Shown here piece after piece: positions 7,819 to 18,010 of a DNA stretch of 64,000 nucleotides (position 1 is the stretch's first letter; each line of letters opens with the position of its first letter). The position numbers and the translations under genes are program-made. The DNA is taken from NCBI GenBank assembly GCA_028288625.1, contig JAQBNI010000148.1, positions 26,695 through 90,694 on the forward strand. The letters run 5' to 3'. The DNA comes from Bacteroidota bacterium. Lineage in GTDB: Bacteria > Bacteroidota > Bacteroidia > Chitinophagales > JADIYW01. The notes below the pieces were generated by a model. The model was given only the letters and a program-made list of their open reading frames with translations. It searched no databases and was not told the origin of the DNA.

Positions 7819-10800
7819 TTATTGCTTTACAAACCTCTTTGATTTAAAGATTCTATTGCCAATTTTTAATTTGAAAATATATTCAGCTTTACTGTATTCA
7901 CTTATATCAATTTTATATTTGGGTTTTAAATCCGCAATTTCATCTTTAAAAAGGATTTGACCAGAAACCGAATATATACTAATTTCAAATGGTCCTACTA
8001 AGGTTCCATTATAATCAATATTTAGTTCACTTTCAGCTGGATTTGGATATAATAAAAGCTCGTCTTCATCAACTCTAATGCGAACTGTATCTTTAATATC
8101 ATGAGATGAAAGCCTCAATCCAAAAGAATTAAATTCATCGGCACCGATATCCGGTTTTAATGGATTTCTAACCTGGCCGTCAATATCATTATATATACCT
8201 ACTTGTGTTCCGGAGCTGTCAGGAATGCCATTTCCGGAAATGTGTAAATCAGTACCAGATACAAATCGTACTGTATCAGTTAAAGAATGTGCATCCTGAC
8301 CTGTTAATTGGAATGAAGATAATGTAGAATAGTTTATATTATTCTTGCGTAATAGAAATCCATTAGCTGTTTTAGCGTAAATATTATAATCGGATATAAC
8401 ACCTGTTCCGTATTTACAGCAGAAAATACTGTCTGATCTGGATTTGAAGATATTATTCTTACATTTTACAGATGTTCCCGTTATACTCGCAACGGTTGTA
8501 TCTGTTTTTTGTAACGGCGGTGTTTGAATAAAATAATTGCTCGGAGTATAAACACTATTATGGTATATATTCGTGTGATTTGAGTTAGAGGTTAAAAACC
8601 CCACAATCATATTATTTGTAATTTGGATAGAATCACCGGTCCAAACCAAAAGTTTATGATTAATATTATTTCGACTAATTGTATCCGCCGTCGAACCGGA
8701 TTCGCAATAAAGCCCTGACGATAATGTGTTTAAATCTATGAGGGAATGTTTCAAATTATACACATGAATGCTTTGGCCGATATTTCCAATGATATAGAAA
8801 TTCTCTGGACTATTTTGGACAGATACATCATACATATTATTATTCTGAAATTTTATAGATTTAGATACACCTTTAATATATACATATTCAAATATATTGT
8901 TACTAATTGTACAATTAGCAATAGAATCGAAATTAAATTGAATAAGTGGATTATGAACGAAGATAATATTATTACTGAAGTCGCAATTATTGCATTTTGA
9001 GATTTGAACTATATGTCCATTCATAGGAGGATATGGATTTGAATTGAAGATGCAGCCGTTAAAAGTTATATTATCATTGTTGTACAGTTTTATATGTGTG
9101 CCTCCTGTAATAGGTATTTCAAATTGGAGACGTACAAAAGAAACATATTTAGTATTGCTCATTTTCAGATGATACGCCAGTATAGTGTCGCCATAGAATT
9201 TCACAGAATCAGTTGCATTATTTTCGCTAACAAATGTTACGGTGTTAACAGCATTTACCCCAGGAATTGTGTCTGGAAAATTAAGGAGATCATAATAATT
9301 ACCTTTTGTTACTACAAAAGTTATTGGACCATCCGCGCCACATTGATACATTGCAGTTATTGCTGCAGCAGGCGTATTAAATTTGCCAGATCGGCCACCA
9401 ATGGTATAGCTTCCATGCATTTTATTGCAATTTATAACCGGTACGTTTATTGAAGTGCTTACAGTACAACTATTCCGATCTTTTGCGGATACGGAATAAA
9501 TGCCGGGAGTTGTAATATTGATGCAACGGGTTGTTTCGGCAGTATTCCATAAATAAGTAAGGAGACCGTACGGTGCGCATAGTTGCAATTGATCCTTGAT
9601 TATTGAAATTATTTGTGCGGATGCCATTTTAATTTCATTAGTAGTAACTGATATCGTTCCTGCACAACCGAGATAAGTTACTATAGCATTGTAAACACCT
9701 GGAATAGTTGGAATAAACAACTTACCTGTTGAATCAACAATACTTATTATTGTGTCATTTCTTAACCATTTAATTTGAACAATATTATGCACGTAGGTTA
9801 GTGATAGTACAGGATTATTGCTAAGACAGGTTGTGTTAACCGATAAAATCGGCGAAGCAGTATCTTTTATTGTTACCAAGGCAGATTTATTTGCTACGCA
9901 TCCATTCATCCCTGTGACAGTAACCGTGTATATTCCAGTTGTTGCAAAGATATTTGTTGGTGAATTGGGATACGAACCGCCACTCCATAAATAATTAGCC
10001 CCACCGTTCGCTGTTAGAGTTACACTGTCGCAACCAATAGGATCTCCTAATATTGAAATAACGGGAAGAGGTTTTATAGTTACTGCAATATTAGCAGAGG
10101 AAGTACATCCCTGAAGACTTGTCACTATCAAAGTATACGTGCCAGTTGTAGTGAACGTATCAATTGAAGAGTATGGTGAAGTTCCACCGTTCCATAAACA
10201 AGAGGAATATGCTCCTACAATTGCCGTCAATGTAACTTTTTCACAAGCAGTTGTCGAACCGGAAATATTTATTACTGGGTTTGGATTTACAGTAATGTTT
10301 TTAGTTATAAAAGAAGAGCAACCGGCGGCACTTGTTACTGTTACACCATAATTGCCGCTGTAATAAAATGTATCCGATGCAGTGTTTCTAGAAGAACCAC
10401 TATACCATAAATAAGTAGTGCCGCCACTTGCTGTTAATATCACGCTACCACATCCGTTGTCTGGTCCTGTTATAGAAGCTGTAGGAACAGCATTCACTGT
10501 TACTGATTTCGTGGCAGTTGCAGTGCAGCCATTTGCTCCTGTTACAGTAACGGTATAAATACCACTAGAAGTAAAAGTATTAGTAGCAGAACTTAGCGAA
10601 GATCCTCCATTCCAACGATAGGATGATCCGCCGCTCGCGGTTAACGCAACGCTACCACATCCGGAAGACGGTCCGGTTATGATTGCTATTGGGTTTGGAT
10701 TTACTATTACGGAAACAGATCGTGTATTTGTGCACCCGTTTGAGTTTGTAACGGTGAGTGTATAAGTGCCGCTTGCTGTAAATGTATTGGTTGCCAGAGT

Positions 10801-11715
10801 TGGAGTAGTACCGCCACTCCAAAAATAAGTGCCACTTCCTGTAGCGGTAAGTGTAACACTTCCACATGCTGTTGTTGCCCCGAGAATATTTACGGATGGT
10901 AAAGAATAAACAGTCACTGATTTGGACAAGGAAGCCGTGCACCCGTTTGTGTCTGTTGCAGTAACTGTATATGTTCCACTTATATTAAATATATTGGTTG
11001 CTGTATTCCTTGAATTGCCACCGTTCCAAGAATAACTGTTTCCTCCACCGGCTGTTAATGAAACACTGCTACAGCTCGAGGCCGGGCCTGTTATTGTAAC
11101 ATTCGGGTTAGGATATATTGTGACGGCTTTTGATATTGTAGACTTGCAATTATTTGCGTCGAATACAAAAACAGTGTAGGTGCCAGTTGTTGTTACCGTA
11201 TTCGTACTTGTCCAGTTAGTACCTCCATACCATATATAATGAGTACCACCTGTGGCGACAAGTGTAACGGAGTTACATCCTGCAGCGAGACCTGTAATGG
11301 CAGCATTTGGCAAAGAATCAACGTTAACAGTAAAAAGAGCGGATTTTTTATCACATTCATTAGCGTAAATTATTGTGACAGTATAATTTCCTCCTGACTT
11401 GACAACAATGCTACGAGTTGTATCCCCGGTACTCCACAGGTATTTGGCAGCAGGTGTAGATGTAAGTATGGTACTGTCATTTTTGCAAAAATGATTCATG
11501 CCTGTGATCACAGGAATTGAATACTTATCACAAATATTATAGTCTTTCTCGCTTATTATATTTCCTGCTTTATCATAAACGATTTTTGTCCACGAAGAAT
11601 CCGGATATATTATAGAATCAATACGATTAAGATTATCTTGGTAACTATATGTAGATTGCGCAAAAGCAACAATATGAGTTATCAAGTAAAGTAATATGAG
11701 TAAAGCTCTTTTCAT
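7819..11715 (-). CDS. Giant Ig/PKD-like repeat surface protein with T9SS sorting domain
   Basis: About 1298 residues from the ATG at 11715, which opens the signal peptide MKRALLILLYLITHIVAFAQ; an ATG at 11736 is possible but overlaps the upstream gene. Right after the signal is one RHS/YD-like hairpin (LNRIDSIIYPDSSWTKIVYD then KAGNII). From about residue 70 to 640 there are one divergent and seven close copies of a ~69-residue Ig-like unit: ITGxxxxCxSVTLTAxGG, Y-W-GG, SGTYTVTVT, NGCT and SVTV. Each unit has two cysteines. A region of repeated short strands (residues about 790-1150) looks like a parallel beta-helix, and the last 75 residues are a T9SS type A domain (LYPNPAESELNIDYNG). It is probably an adhesin or surface-layer protein. 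Its gene starts 1 bp after the candidate immunity gene's stop. Confidence 0.85.
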   Translation of the reverse strand: MKRALLILLYLITHIVAFAQSTYSYQDNLNRIDSIIYPDSSWTKIVYDKAGNIISEKDYNICDKYSIPVITGMNHFCKNDSTILTSTPAAKYLWSTGDTTRSIVVKSGGNYTVTIIYANECDKKSALFTVNVDSLPNAAITGLAAGCNSVTLVATGGTHYIWYGGTNWTSTNTVTTTGTYTVFVFDANNCKSTISKAVTIYPNPNVTITGPASSCSSVSLTAGGGNSYSWNGGNSRNTATNIFNISGTYTVTATDTNGCTASLSKSVTVYSLPSVNILGATTACGSVTLTATGSGTYFWSGGTTPTLATNTFTASGTYTLTVTNSNGCTNTRSVSVIVNPNPIAIITGPSSGCGSVALTASGGSSYRWNGGSSLSSATNTFTSSGIYTVTVTGANGCTATATKSVTVNAVPTASITGPDNGCGSVILTASGGTTYLWYSGSSRNTASDTFYYSGNYGVTVTSAAGCSSFITKNITVNPNPVINISGSTTACEKVTLTAIVGAYSSCLWNGGTSPYSSIDTFTTTGTYTLIVTSLQGCTSSANIAVTIKPLPVISILGDPIGCDSVTLTANGGANYLWSGGSYPNSPTNIFATTGIYTVTVTGMNGCVANKSALVTIKDTASPILSVNTTCLSNNPVLSLTYVHNIVQIKWLRNDTIISIVDSTGKLFIPTIPGVYNAIVTYLGCAGTISVTTNEIKMASAQIISIIKDQLQLCAPYGLLTYLWNTAETTRCINITTPGIYSVSAKDRNSCTVSTSINVPVINCNKMHGSYTIGGRSGKFNTPAAAITAMYQCGADGPITFVVTKGNYYDLLNFPDTIPGVNAVNTVTFVSENNATDSVKFYGDTILAYHLKMSNTKYVSFVRLQFEIPITGGTHIKLYNNDNITFNGCIFNSNPYPPMNGHIVQISKCNNCDFSNNIIFVHNPLIQFNFDSIANCTISNNIFEYVYIKGVSKSIKFQNNNMYDVSVQNSPENFYIIGNIGQSIHVYNLKHSLIDLNTLSSGLYCESGSTADTISRNNINHKLLVWTGDSIQITNNMIVGFLTSNSNHTNIYHNSVYTPSNYFIQTPPLQKTDTTVASITGTSVKCKNNIFKSRSDSIFCCKYGTGVISDYNIYAKTANGFLLRKNNINYSTLSSFQLTGQDAHSLTDTVRFVSGTDLHISGNGIPDSSGTQVGIYNDIDGQVRNPLKPDIGADEFNSFGLRLSSHDIKDTVRIRVDEDELLLYPNPAESELNIDYNGTLVGPFEISIYSVSGQILFKDEIADLKPKYKIDISEYSKAEYIFKLKIGNRIFKSKRFVKQ
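9870..11510 (-). repeat. Internal tandem repeats (8 Ig-like units of ~207 nt) in the giant surface protein
   Basis: In-frame tandem units of about 68-71 codons each carry the C-(G/S)SVTL...W-GG...SGTYTVTVT...NGCT framework. The units vary at most positions, so they are divergent protein repeats and not recent DNA duplications. Boundaries are approximate. A ninth, weaker unit (LLTYLWNTAETTR) lies about 120 residues further on. Confidence 0.75.
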
Positions 11716-11716
11716 T

Positions 11717-12262
11717 TTATTGTTTTTTAAAATCATATTCTTGTGGAGAATTTACATTTGTCACTAACCTCCATCCTGATTCTAGTTTCCCCATAGCTTC
11801 TTTGCTAACATAAAAATCACCCACCTTATGAAAGTTTTTCTTAATCTTAGAAGAAATCAATTTATATAAATCTATAGATGTGCTATCCGTTGAAATGGTG
11901 CCTACTCTGCCCGCAACCAAAATACCATCTTTATAGATACCACCAAATTTTAAGGCAACACTTTTCATATTTATCATTTGATCAAATGCATATTTTGTGT
12001 TTCCATCTTTTTGAGGTACTATTCTTACATTTGCCTTAATAGTTTTTGGCATAACTAAATAATCATCTATATGATTCCAATCTCCATTATTTACAGTTCC
12101 TAAATTTTTTATTTCATGAATTGAGTTGAAATGCAATGTGCTTGGTTGGTTAAATAATCCAATCAGATAGTAGCAAATATTTGCAACGCTTTCAATATCA
12201 TTTTTAAAAATTATTTCCACGTCAGCTAATTCAGCGAAAAAAAAAATTTGTTTACTCTTCAT
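11717..12262 (-). CDS. Candidate immunity protein for the upstream RHS toxin
   Basis: A 181-residue protein without a signal peptide or membrane segment. It starts with ATG at 12262, overlapping the stop of the RHS gene (ATGA-type overlap), so the two are translationally coupled. The sequence (MKSKQIFFFAELADVEIIFK at the start, then ICYYLIGLF and a basic C-terminal half) matches no family I can name. Small cytoplasmic proteins encoded immediately after an RHS or other polymorphic toxin are, in known systems, the cognate immunity proteins. The assignment rests on position, size and predicted location, not on homology. Confidence 0.6.
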   Translation of the reverse strand: MKSKQIFFFAELADVEIIFKNDIESVANICYYLIGLFNQPSTLHFNSIHEIKNLGTVNNGDWNHIDDYLVMPKTIKANVRIVPQKDGNTKYAFDQMINMKSVALKFGGIYKDGILVAGRVGTISTDSTSIDLYKLISSKIKKNFHKVGDFYVSKEAMGKLESGWRLVTNVNSPQEYDFKKQ

Positions 12263-15200
12263 TTTATTTTTGGTATTAATAATAGCTTATCCCCTGGTGT
12301 TTGATTTCTTATTCTTTCTGCATTATTTAATTCTCTTAAAGTAGGTTGTCCATTTTTATATGTATCAACTGTATTTATTCTAATAGTTTGACCGTCTTTT
12401 ATTGCAGTTATATCAGGATAGGATCCTCCCTTTCTGCCCCCACCCAACGGTCTTAAATATTCTTCTGGCAATCTACTTCCACCTCCTGTAATTTGGTACC
12501 CTTGGCTTTCCATTTCAGTCGCAATATTTCCTACTTGAGTTCTTGTAGATAAATTTCCTAGCCTGCCACCCATTGCAACTTCTCCTTCACCAGTAAAAAA
12601 TGAGCCAATGAAAGCTAATGAGCCAAAAACTCCTCCAGTTTTATATCCGTAACTATAGGAAGGGTTATATGTAGACTCTATATATTCTGTTCTGCCAGGA
12701 TTGAAAACATTAAGGTTAAAACCTTCCACTAAGCCATGGCCTGCACCGAGGATGAAATTATAGATCACGTTGGACCCCTTGTAAAGTAAATTTTTGTTCG
12801 GTGCACTGATAGAGCTGTTATCATTATCACCGCATAGACCACTCCAATCAAATAAATTAACAGCATTATTCAACGCATAAACATATCGGTTAATTGTTTG
12901 TGGATTATTAAGATCATAATCGTAAGGATCTCGATTAATAAATCTTCCTCGCATGCCATCAAAATAACGTGCTCTTACAAAAAATAAACTATCGTTTTCC
13001 CGCTGTACGCCATATTCGCCTAACCAGGTATACGGCTGTTTAGAGGTGCCGGTGTGTTTCCATATTTTTCCATGCAGTGTATAGATATATCTATCAGTTA
13101 TGCCAGCTGTATCATCTGCAAGAGCGACTACATTGTGTTTAATATCCGTTATATAATAAACTATTTTTCCACTGTCTATCCTTGCCAACAGCCCTGCTCC
13201 ATAAATATTGTATGTATTTATTCCCCCTGAACTATTTTGTTCCATCAACACATTTGTCAACCCGGTGCCGGCATTTATAACATATCTTTTTTCTACTCCA
13301 TTTTCCGTTCGTTTTATACGATTAAAAAACGCATCATAACCGTACGAAACCTGGCTGTTAGTTGTGGAATAAGAAGTTAATATATTATTAGCCGAATATC
13401 TCATCCGCATTGAGCTGCTGTCACCTTGAATTAAAGTGTCATTACCGGCTTTGTCAAAAAAGTGTTTACCTATAGAATCCCGGATAACCTGGTTTGCATT
13501 ATCGTAAGATGCCCCATAGGATTTTGTTTGAGTAATTTTAGGATAACATTTGCCGCAAGCTATTGACTGTATATCACCCCACGCAGCTCGGGAGGCAGTA
13601 TCGGCATAAAGTACTGTGTTATTTTTTTTCCAGATTTTTGATGTTATCAATCCATTGTTGTCATACCGATAATCACAGTGCATACCGTTGGGATACGCTA
13701 CTGTAGACAGCCTGCCGGTTGCATCATACGTATAGGTATAATTTCCGCCACGCCAGTCTTTAACATTTAATATTTCATTAAGCCCGTTATAATTGATATT
13801 TAATTCTTTTCCCTGTTGATATTGCATCCAGGTTAGGTTACCTGCGGGGTCCAGGTTATAATTAATCTCATTACTAAAGGGGTCAATATATTTTTTGACA
13901 TGATTTAATGTGTCATACTCAAATTTTGAAATGCCTGAAGGTCCGGTTGCAGTTTTTGTATTTCCGTTTTCATCGTAACTAAAATTTAAATCTCCATAGC
14001 CGGAATAGGTTACTGTTTCTGGAAGATTTGCAGCTGTAAACGAAGTTGAAATTGTAACCCCATTTCCTTTCTCAATTTTTAAAATTCTTCCTATATTATC
14101 CAGTGTAAGTTCGTCGCCGTTAGAAAAAGCATCTAAATATTTATAAGGACGATTAGCATCATCATAAACAGTTTTAGTTTGATGTTGATTTGGATCAGTT
14201 ACCTTCGTTGGGTTTCCTAATTGATCATATTCGATGTGGGTGGGTATATTATTAGGATCGAGGATATCACTTACTTTCCCAATAGGTGTATAAGAAAATT
14301 TTGTGGGAAGGTTTCGGGTATTTGTCACAATATCTACCCATGAATTATTTAAATAATGTTTAGTAGTAGTTAAAGACCCTGAAGTTACTGAGATGTTCCT
14401 ATTTAATTTATCCCAAACATTTGTGGTACTTATTCCATGCAAATCATCTGTGCTAGTTTTAATATTTCCGTTGCCATCGCATTCAATTTGTGTTGTACCG
14501 CTAAGTGGATTTATTATCATCTTCGGCAGACCTCTTTTGTCATTATCATAACGGGTTATAGCTTTGTTCGCTCCTTTAATTGCTACAATGAAGTCACGAT
14601 CATCAAAATATTTGCGTTCGAGCGTATCTCCATTTGCACTGCATGTAGCAAATTGCCTGTCCTTTAAATCATATTTAATTTGAGTTGTAAAACCCCGTTT
14701 ATCTGTTATTGATGTTTTATTTCCGTTTTTATCATATTCTGTAACTATTGGAATATTGTCAATATCAACAAACCGTTTAACCAATCCGCGACCGTTATAA
14801 GATTTTAATGTTTTTTGTCCGATCTGATTTATAGATGCTGTATCCCAACCTATTGGGGTTGTAAAAATATCTATTCCACCGGTGGGTGTTTCGACGTGTG
14901 TAACATCGCCTTGCGAATTGTATGTGTAAGAAGTAGTATATACTTCATTTATTTCCGTTTGAAGTTGACCGGTATTATTGTCAAACGATCTTCGTATCCG
15001 GGTAAGATCCGGTAATACAGTTTGTATTTCATTTCCATCTCTATCCCTGCGATGAGATGTTACATAACCTTCGCCATCAGTTTCTTTGGTTAAGAGCGAA
15101 AATTTATCATACTCAAAGGTTTCATTAATATTGAGAGGGCGGTGAATAGCAATTATATTTCCCACGGAATCTTTATCGAAAGTGGTTAAATTATTATTCT

Positions 15201-17817
15201 TATCAATAAGAAATGAATCTGTATTGTCAATGTAATAGCCATGTTTTATATGATATCCTTCTTCATCTTCTTCATCGAGGATTCTATAAAAATCATCGGA
15301 TTGATAAATTTTAGATGTACCATTAGAGAATCGTACAGTTGTAAAATTATTTGAAGGTGTATTAGGGAAAAAATTTGTAGTATTTCCCAATGCATCAGAT
15401 TGGGATGTAACCTTTCCATTCAAATAAACATTGTGCAAAAGAAGGTTTCCTTCAGGATTAGCAACATCTGTCATGAGATGTGATCCATCATATTGAAATA
15501 TAGTAGCACCCAAATCAGGATCAACAATTCCTGTTATATCTGAACCGGTATAATTGAGTTGGACTGAACGGTTAGCCAAATCTTTAATGCTTGTAATCTT
15601 GCCGTTTTGATTTGTGAATGTCCAATATCGCTCACCGGGTGCAGTAATTTTTATTAAATCCCCGTTAGCAGCATATTCAATATCAGTGATGTTATTATAC
15701 CTGTCATGTATATTGTCTAATTTTCCTATAGAATTAAAATTGTATACAGTGCCATTTTTAAAAGTGAAAGCATAAGTGTTTGCGATAGTATCTTTTGTCA
15801 GGGTTTCAAAAATCCCTGCATATAATGGAAATGATTTGCTGCCGTCATCATGAAGTTTTATAAAGGGCACGTTGTATCCTTCTGCATAATACATTCTCCA
15901 AATTGTGTCGCCTTCATTCTGTATGTGATAATCAAAATTGTGAGACCAGCCTGTTCCCAGGTTACTATTATAAGTGGGTGTATTGGAATTATAATATACC
16001 TTGAATTCTATAAGACCTGCAACGGAATTCATATTTAATACGGCGTTATTGTATCCGTAATCCAGTGTAGGAATTTTTACCGGATCGCAAGCAAACGCAA
16101 TTTTATACCCATCCATATTGACAATAGTATTCGGAGGTGTTACAGCATTGTTAGTATGATTTGCATTTGCATTTACAGTTATAAATCCTGGGATATTTTT
16201 CGTTGCGGATAATCCGCAGGCATTTGTTATTGTTAAAGTTACCCGGTATGAACCTGCTGTGTTATAGGTAACTGTTTTTATCGGTTGACTTGAAGATGCA
16301 GGTGTTCCTCCAGAGAAACTCCACTGATAAGAACAGCCATTACAAGGATTTACAGGACTAAAGATGACTGATTCGCCGACATTAATATCGTTACTGGATG
16401 ATACAAAACTTGCATTCGGATTTGTGCCACTTGTAGTTACTGAAAGTTGGGAAGAGGAAGAGTTAGCCGTCGAGTTGTTACAGCCTGTTACTTCACAATT
16501 ATAAGAACCGGCATCAGAAGAAGTAATACCAGTTATTGATAATGTAGTAGAATTTACTCCCTGATATTTTGTTCCATTTGAAAGAAGTGTTGTGCCCTTT
16601 CTCCATTGATAACTGAATGGTGGCGTAGCATTCGGTTGAGTTACAGTAAAAGATGCCGTGCCACCAACGCAAACAGATAGTGCAGACGGTACTGGTAAAG
16701 CAACTGAAGTAACAGGTGTACACGAGTTAAAAATAAAATACCTGTCATTTGAAATCAAACTATTGCACTGCCCACATGATGATGAAGCGGTCATATTCCA
16801 TTTATAATTATGCCCACTAATTAAAATGGAAGAAGGTAAAGTGTACGTAGTTGTGGATGAAGCACAATTATAATTATATAGTTGGTTTGTTGTTAAATCA
16901 CGTACATAAATGTTATAGGTGTTCGCCCAATTCACTGTATTCCAATTCATAACACCAGTAGTTGCATTCGTTGGATTTGAACTTGACGTGTTGCCTGGTG
17001 AAATTGTACTCGGGGTAGAATTAGAAACAAAGTTATTTATATAAAGAGATAAAGATTGAAAGTTGTTATTATCTGCAGATTCGGAAATGCTTAGACCATT
17101 ATCAACCCATATAAATAAATAATAAGTACCACTACAAATTGTTGATGGAATCGATAAATCTTTATACATCATTCCAGTCTGGCTGTTGCCTGAAACTCCG
17201 CTTACCTGGTAGGACCCTAAAAAAGTCGATTGCGAAACAATCAAGGTGGAAGAAGGTGAAAGATAGAATCCGGCACTAAATGATCCTGTTGAAGCTGACC
17301 CCGTATTTTTTACTGCAAAGGATGCTGTTAAGCCATTACCAGCAGTATATGGACCTAAGGACATTGAATAACTAATAGGAGTTAAATCCGGTAAGGTTTG
17401 AATGAGAGTGCTAAAGGCAAAATTGTTATCTGATTCAGATGATTCTGACACTGCGTTGAGAGCATCAGCTCCTGCTAATATATATTTTACTCCGGGTGGT
17501 GTTGAGCTACCAATAACAATAGTAGTGCTATAGCTTCTTGTAGTATTCGCAGGGATTCCGCCTATCACCTGTATGTCTTTAATCCAGGTTTGCCCACCAT
17601 TGTAAGTATTAGAATTATTAATACTCAGGTTAATAATAAAATCTTTTGTTGTTAAAGTGGAACCGGAATTTTTTACGTTGATCGTTACAGGATAACTTTG
17701 ACCTGCATACATTGAGTTTGGCACTGTTCCACCGGTAATAATGAGATTTACAGCAGCAATACTGGGGGATGCGGTTACAAATAAAATTAAAAGAAGAGTA
17801 AGTAAATTTTTTTTCAT
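12259..17817 (-). CDS. RHS-repeat polymorphic toxin with C-terminal nuclease-like domain
   Basis: 1852 residues. A signal peptide (MKKNLLTLLLILFVTASPSIA) is followed by two CARDB-like domains (about 25-265), a fibronectin/Ig-like stretch (270-460), a PKD domain (465-555) and a DUF6531-like entry segment. Then come YD/RHS repeats (about 650-1530; many G..xYDxxGNL..) and the RHS core (TWLGEYGVQRENDSLFFVRA, GRFINRDPYDYD near 1617-1628, NRYVYALNNAVNLFDWSGL near 1640-1659). About 190 variable residues follow, ending in YPDITAIKDGQTIRINTVD and YKNGQPTLRELNNAE. That pattern (PDI, R.N, G.P..RE) resembles restriction-endonuclease-fold toxins such as the WapA tip, with D1802, D1818, K1821 and E1829 as candidate site residues. 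The toxin would be encapsulated in the RHS shell. No T6SS genes are nearby; export is by Sec and then an unknown route. Confidence 0.85.
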   Translation of the reverse strand: MKKNLLTLLLILFVTASPSIAAVNLIITGGTVPNSMYAGQSYPVTINVKNSGSTLTTKDFIINLSINNSNTYNGGQTWIKDIQVIGGIPANTTRSYSTTIVIGSSTPPGVKYILAGADALNAVSESSESDNNFAFSTLIQTLPDLTPISYSMSLGPYTAGNGLTASFAVKNTGSASTGSFSAGFYLSPSSTLIVSQSTFLGSYQVSGVSGNSQTGMMYKDLSIPSTICSGTYYLFIWVDNGLSISESADNNNFQSLSLYINNFVSNSTPSTISPGNTSSSNPTNATTGVMNWNTVNWANTYNIYVRDLTTNQLYNYNCASSTTTYTLPSSILISGHNYKWNMTASSSCGQCNSLISNDRYFIFNSCTPVTSVALPVPSALSVCVGGTASFTVTQPNATPPFSYQWRKGTTLLSNGTKYQGVNSTTLSITGITSSDAGSYNCEVTGCNNSTANSSSSQLSVTTSGTNPNASFVSSSNDINVGESVIFSPVNPCNGCSYQWSFSGGTPASSSQPIKTVTYNTAGSYRVTLTITNACGLSATKNIPGFITVNANANHTNNAVTPPNTIVNMDGYKIAFACDPVKIPTLDYGYNNAVLNMNSVAGLIEFKVYYNSNTPTYNSNLGTGWSHNFDYHIQNEGDTIWRMYYAEGYNVPFIKLHDDGSKSFPLYAGIFETLTKDTIANTYAFTFKNGTVYNFNSIGKLDNIHDRYNNITDIEYAANGDLIKITAPGERYWTFTNQNGKITSIKDLANRSVQLNYTGSDITGIVDPDLGATIFQYDGSHLMTDVANPEGNLLLHNVYLNGKVTSQSDALGNTTNFFPNTPSNNFTTVRFSNGTSKIYQSDDFYRILDEEDEEGYHIKHGYYIDNTDSFLIDKNNNLTTFDKDSVGNIIAIHRPLNINETFEYDKFSLLTKETDGEGYVTSHRRDRDGNEIQTVLPDLTRIRRSFDNNTGQLQTEINEVYTTSYTYNSQGDVTHVETPTGGIDIFTTPIGWDTASINQIGQKTLKSYNGRGLVKRFVDIDNIPIVTEYDKNGNKTSITDKRGFTTQIKYDLKDRQFATCSANGDTLERKYFDDRDFIVAIKGANKAITRYDNDKRGLPKMIINPLSGTTQIECDGNGNIKTSTDDLHGISTTNVWDKLNRNISVTSGSLTTTKHYLNNSWVDIVTNTRNLPTKFSYTPIGKVSDILDPNNIPTHIEYDQLGNPTKVTDPNQHQTKTVYDDANRPYKYLDAFSNGDELTLDNIGRILKIEKGNGVTISTSFTAANLPETVTYSGYGDLNFSYDENGNTKTATGPSGISKFEYDTLNHVKKYIDPFSNEINYNLDPAGNLTWMQYQQGKELNINYNGLNEILNVKDWRGGNYTYTYDATGRLSTVAYPNGMHCDYRYDNNGLITSKIWKKNNTVLYADTASRAAWGDIQSIACGKCYPKITQTKSYGASYDNANQVIRDSIGKHFFDKAGNDTLIQGDSSSMRMRYSANNILTSYSTTNSQVSYGYDAFFNRIKRTENGVEKRYVINAGTGLTNVLMEQNSSGGINTYNIYGAGLLARIDSGKIVYYITDIKHNVVALADDTAGITDRYIYTLHGKIWKHTGTSKQPYTWLGEYGVQRENDSLFFVRARYFDGMRGRFINRDPYDYDLNNPQTINRYVYALNNAVNLFDWSGLCGDNDNSSISAPNKNLLYKGSNVIYNFILGAGHGLVEGFNLNVFNPGRTEYIESTYNPSYSYGYKTGGVFGSLAFIGSFFTGEGEVAMGGRLGNLSTRTQVGNIATEMESQGYQITGGGSRLPEEYLRPLGGGRKGGSYPDITAIKDGQTIRINTVDTYKNGQPTLRELNNAERIRNQTPGDKLLLIPKIK

Positions 17818-18010
17818 GGTACCTAATTAGATTTTTTTCGTCCGTTCATTTTATAATACTTCTTCTTGAAAGTAAATAGTGAGTAAGAGATTCTAAGTTA
17901 CAAGATTTGTTTAACTACTGATGAAATATATGGTAAACCGCGGATGATTTAATTTTCTTTATCTTGCTGATCATTCTATTCTTTCTAATCTTCTTTCTCC
18001 TCTTGATTAT

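Noticed and set aside
9870-11510. Regularly spaced repeats that might suggest a CRISPR or satellite array
   Set aside because: They are in-frame ~69-codon protein repeats with high sequence divergence and no constant short repeat with unique spacers.
12259-17817. Reading the RHS gene as a plain cell-wall or YD-repeat adhesin
   Set aside because: The RHS core is followed by a distinct variable tip and a coupled small gene, the standard toxin-immunity layout.
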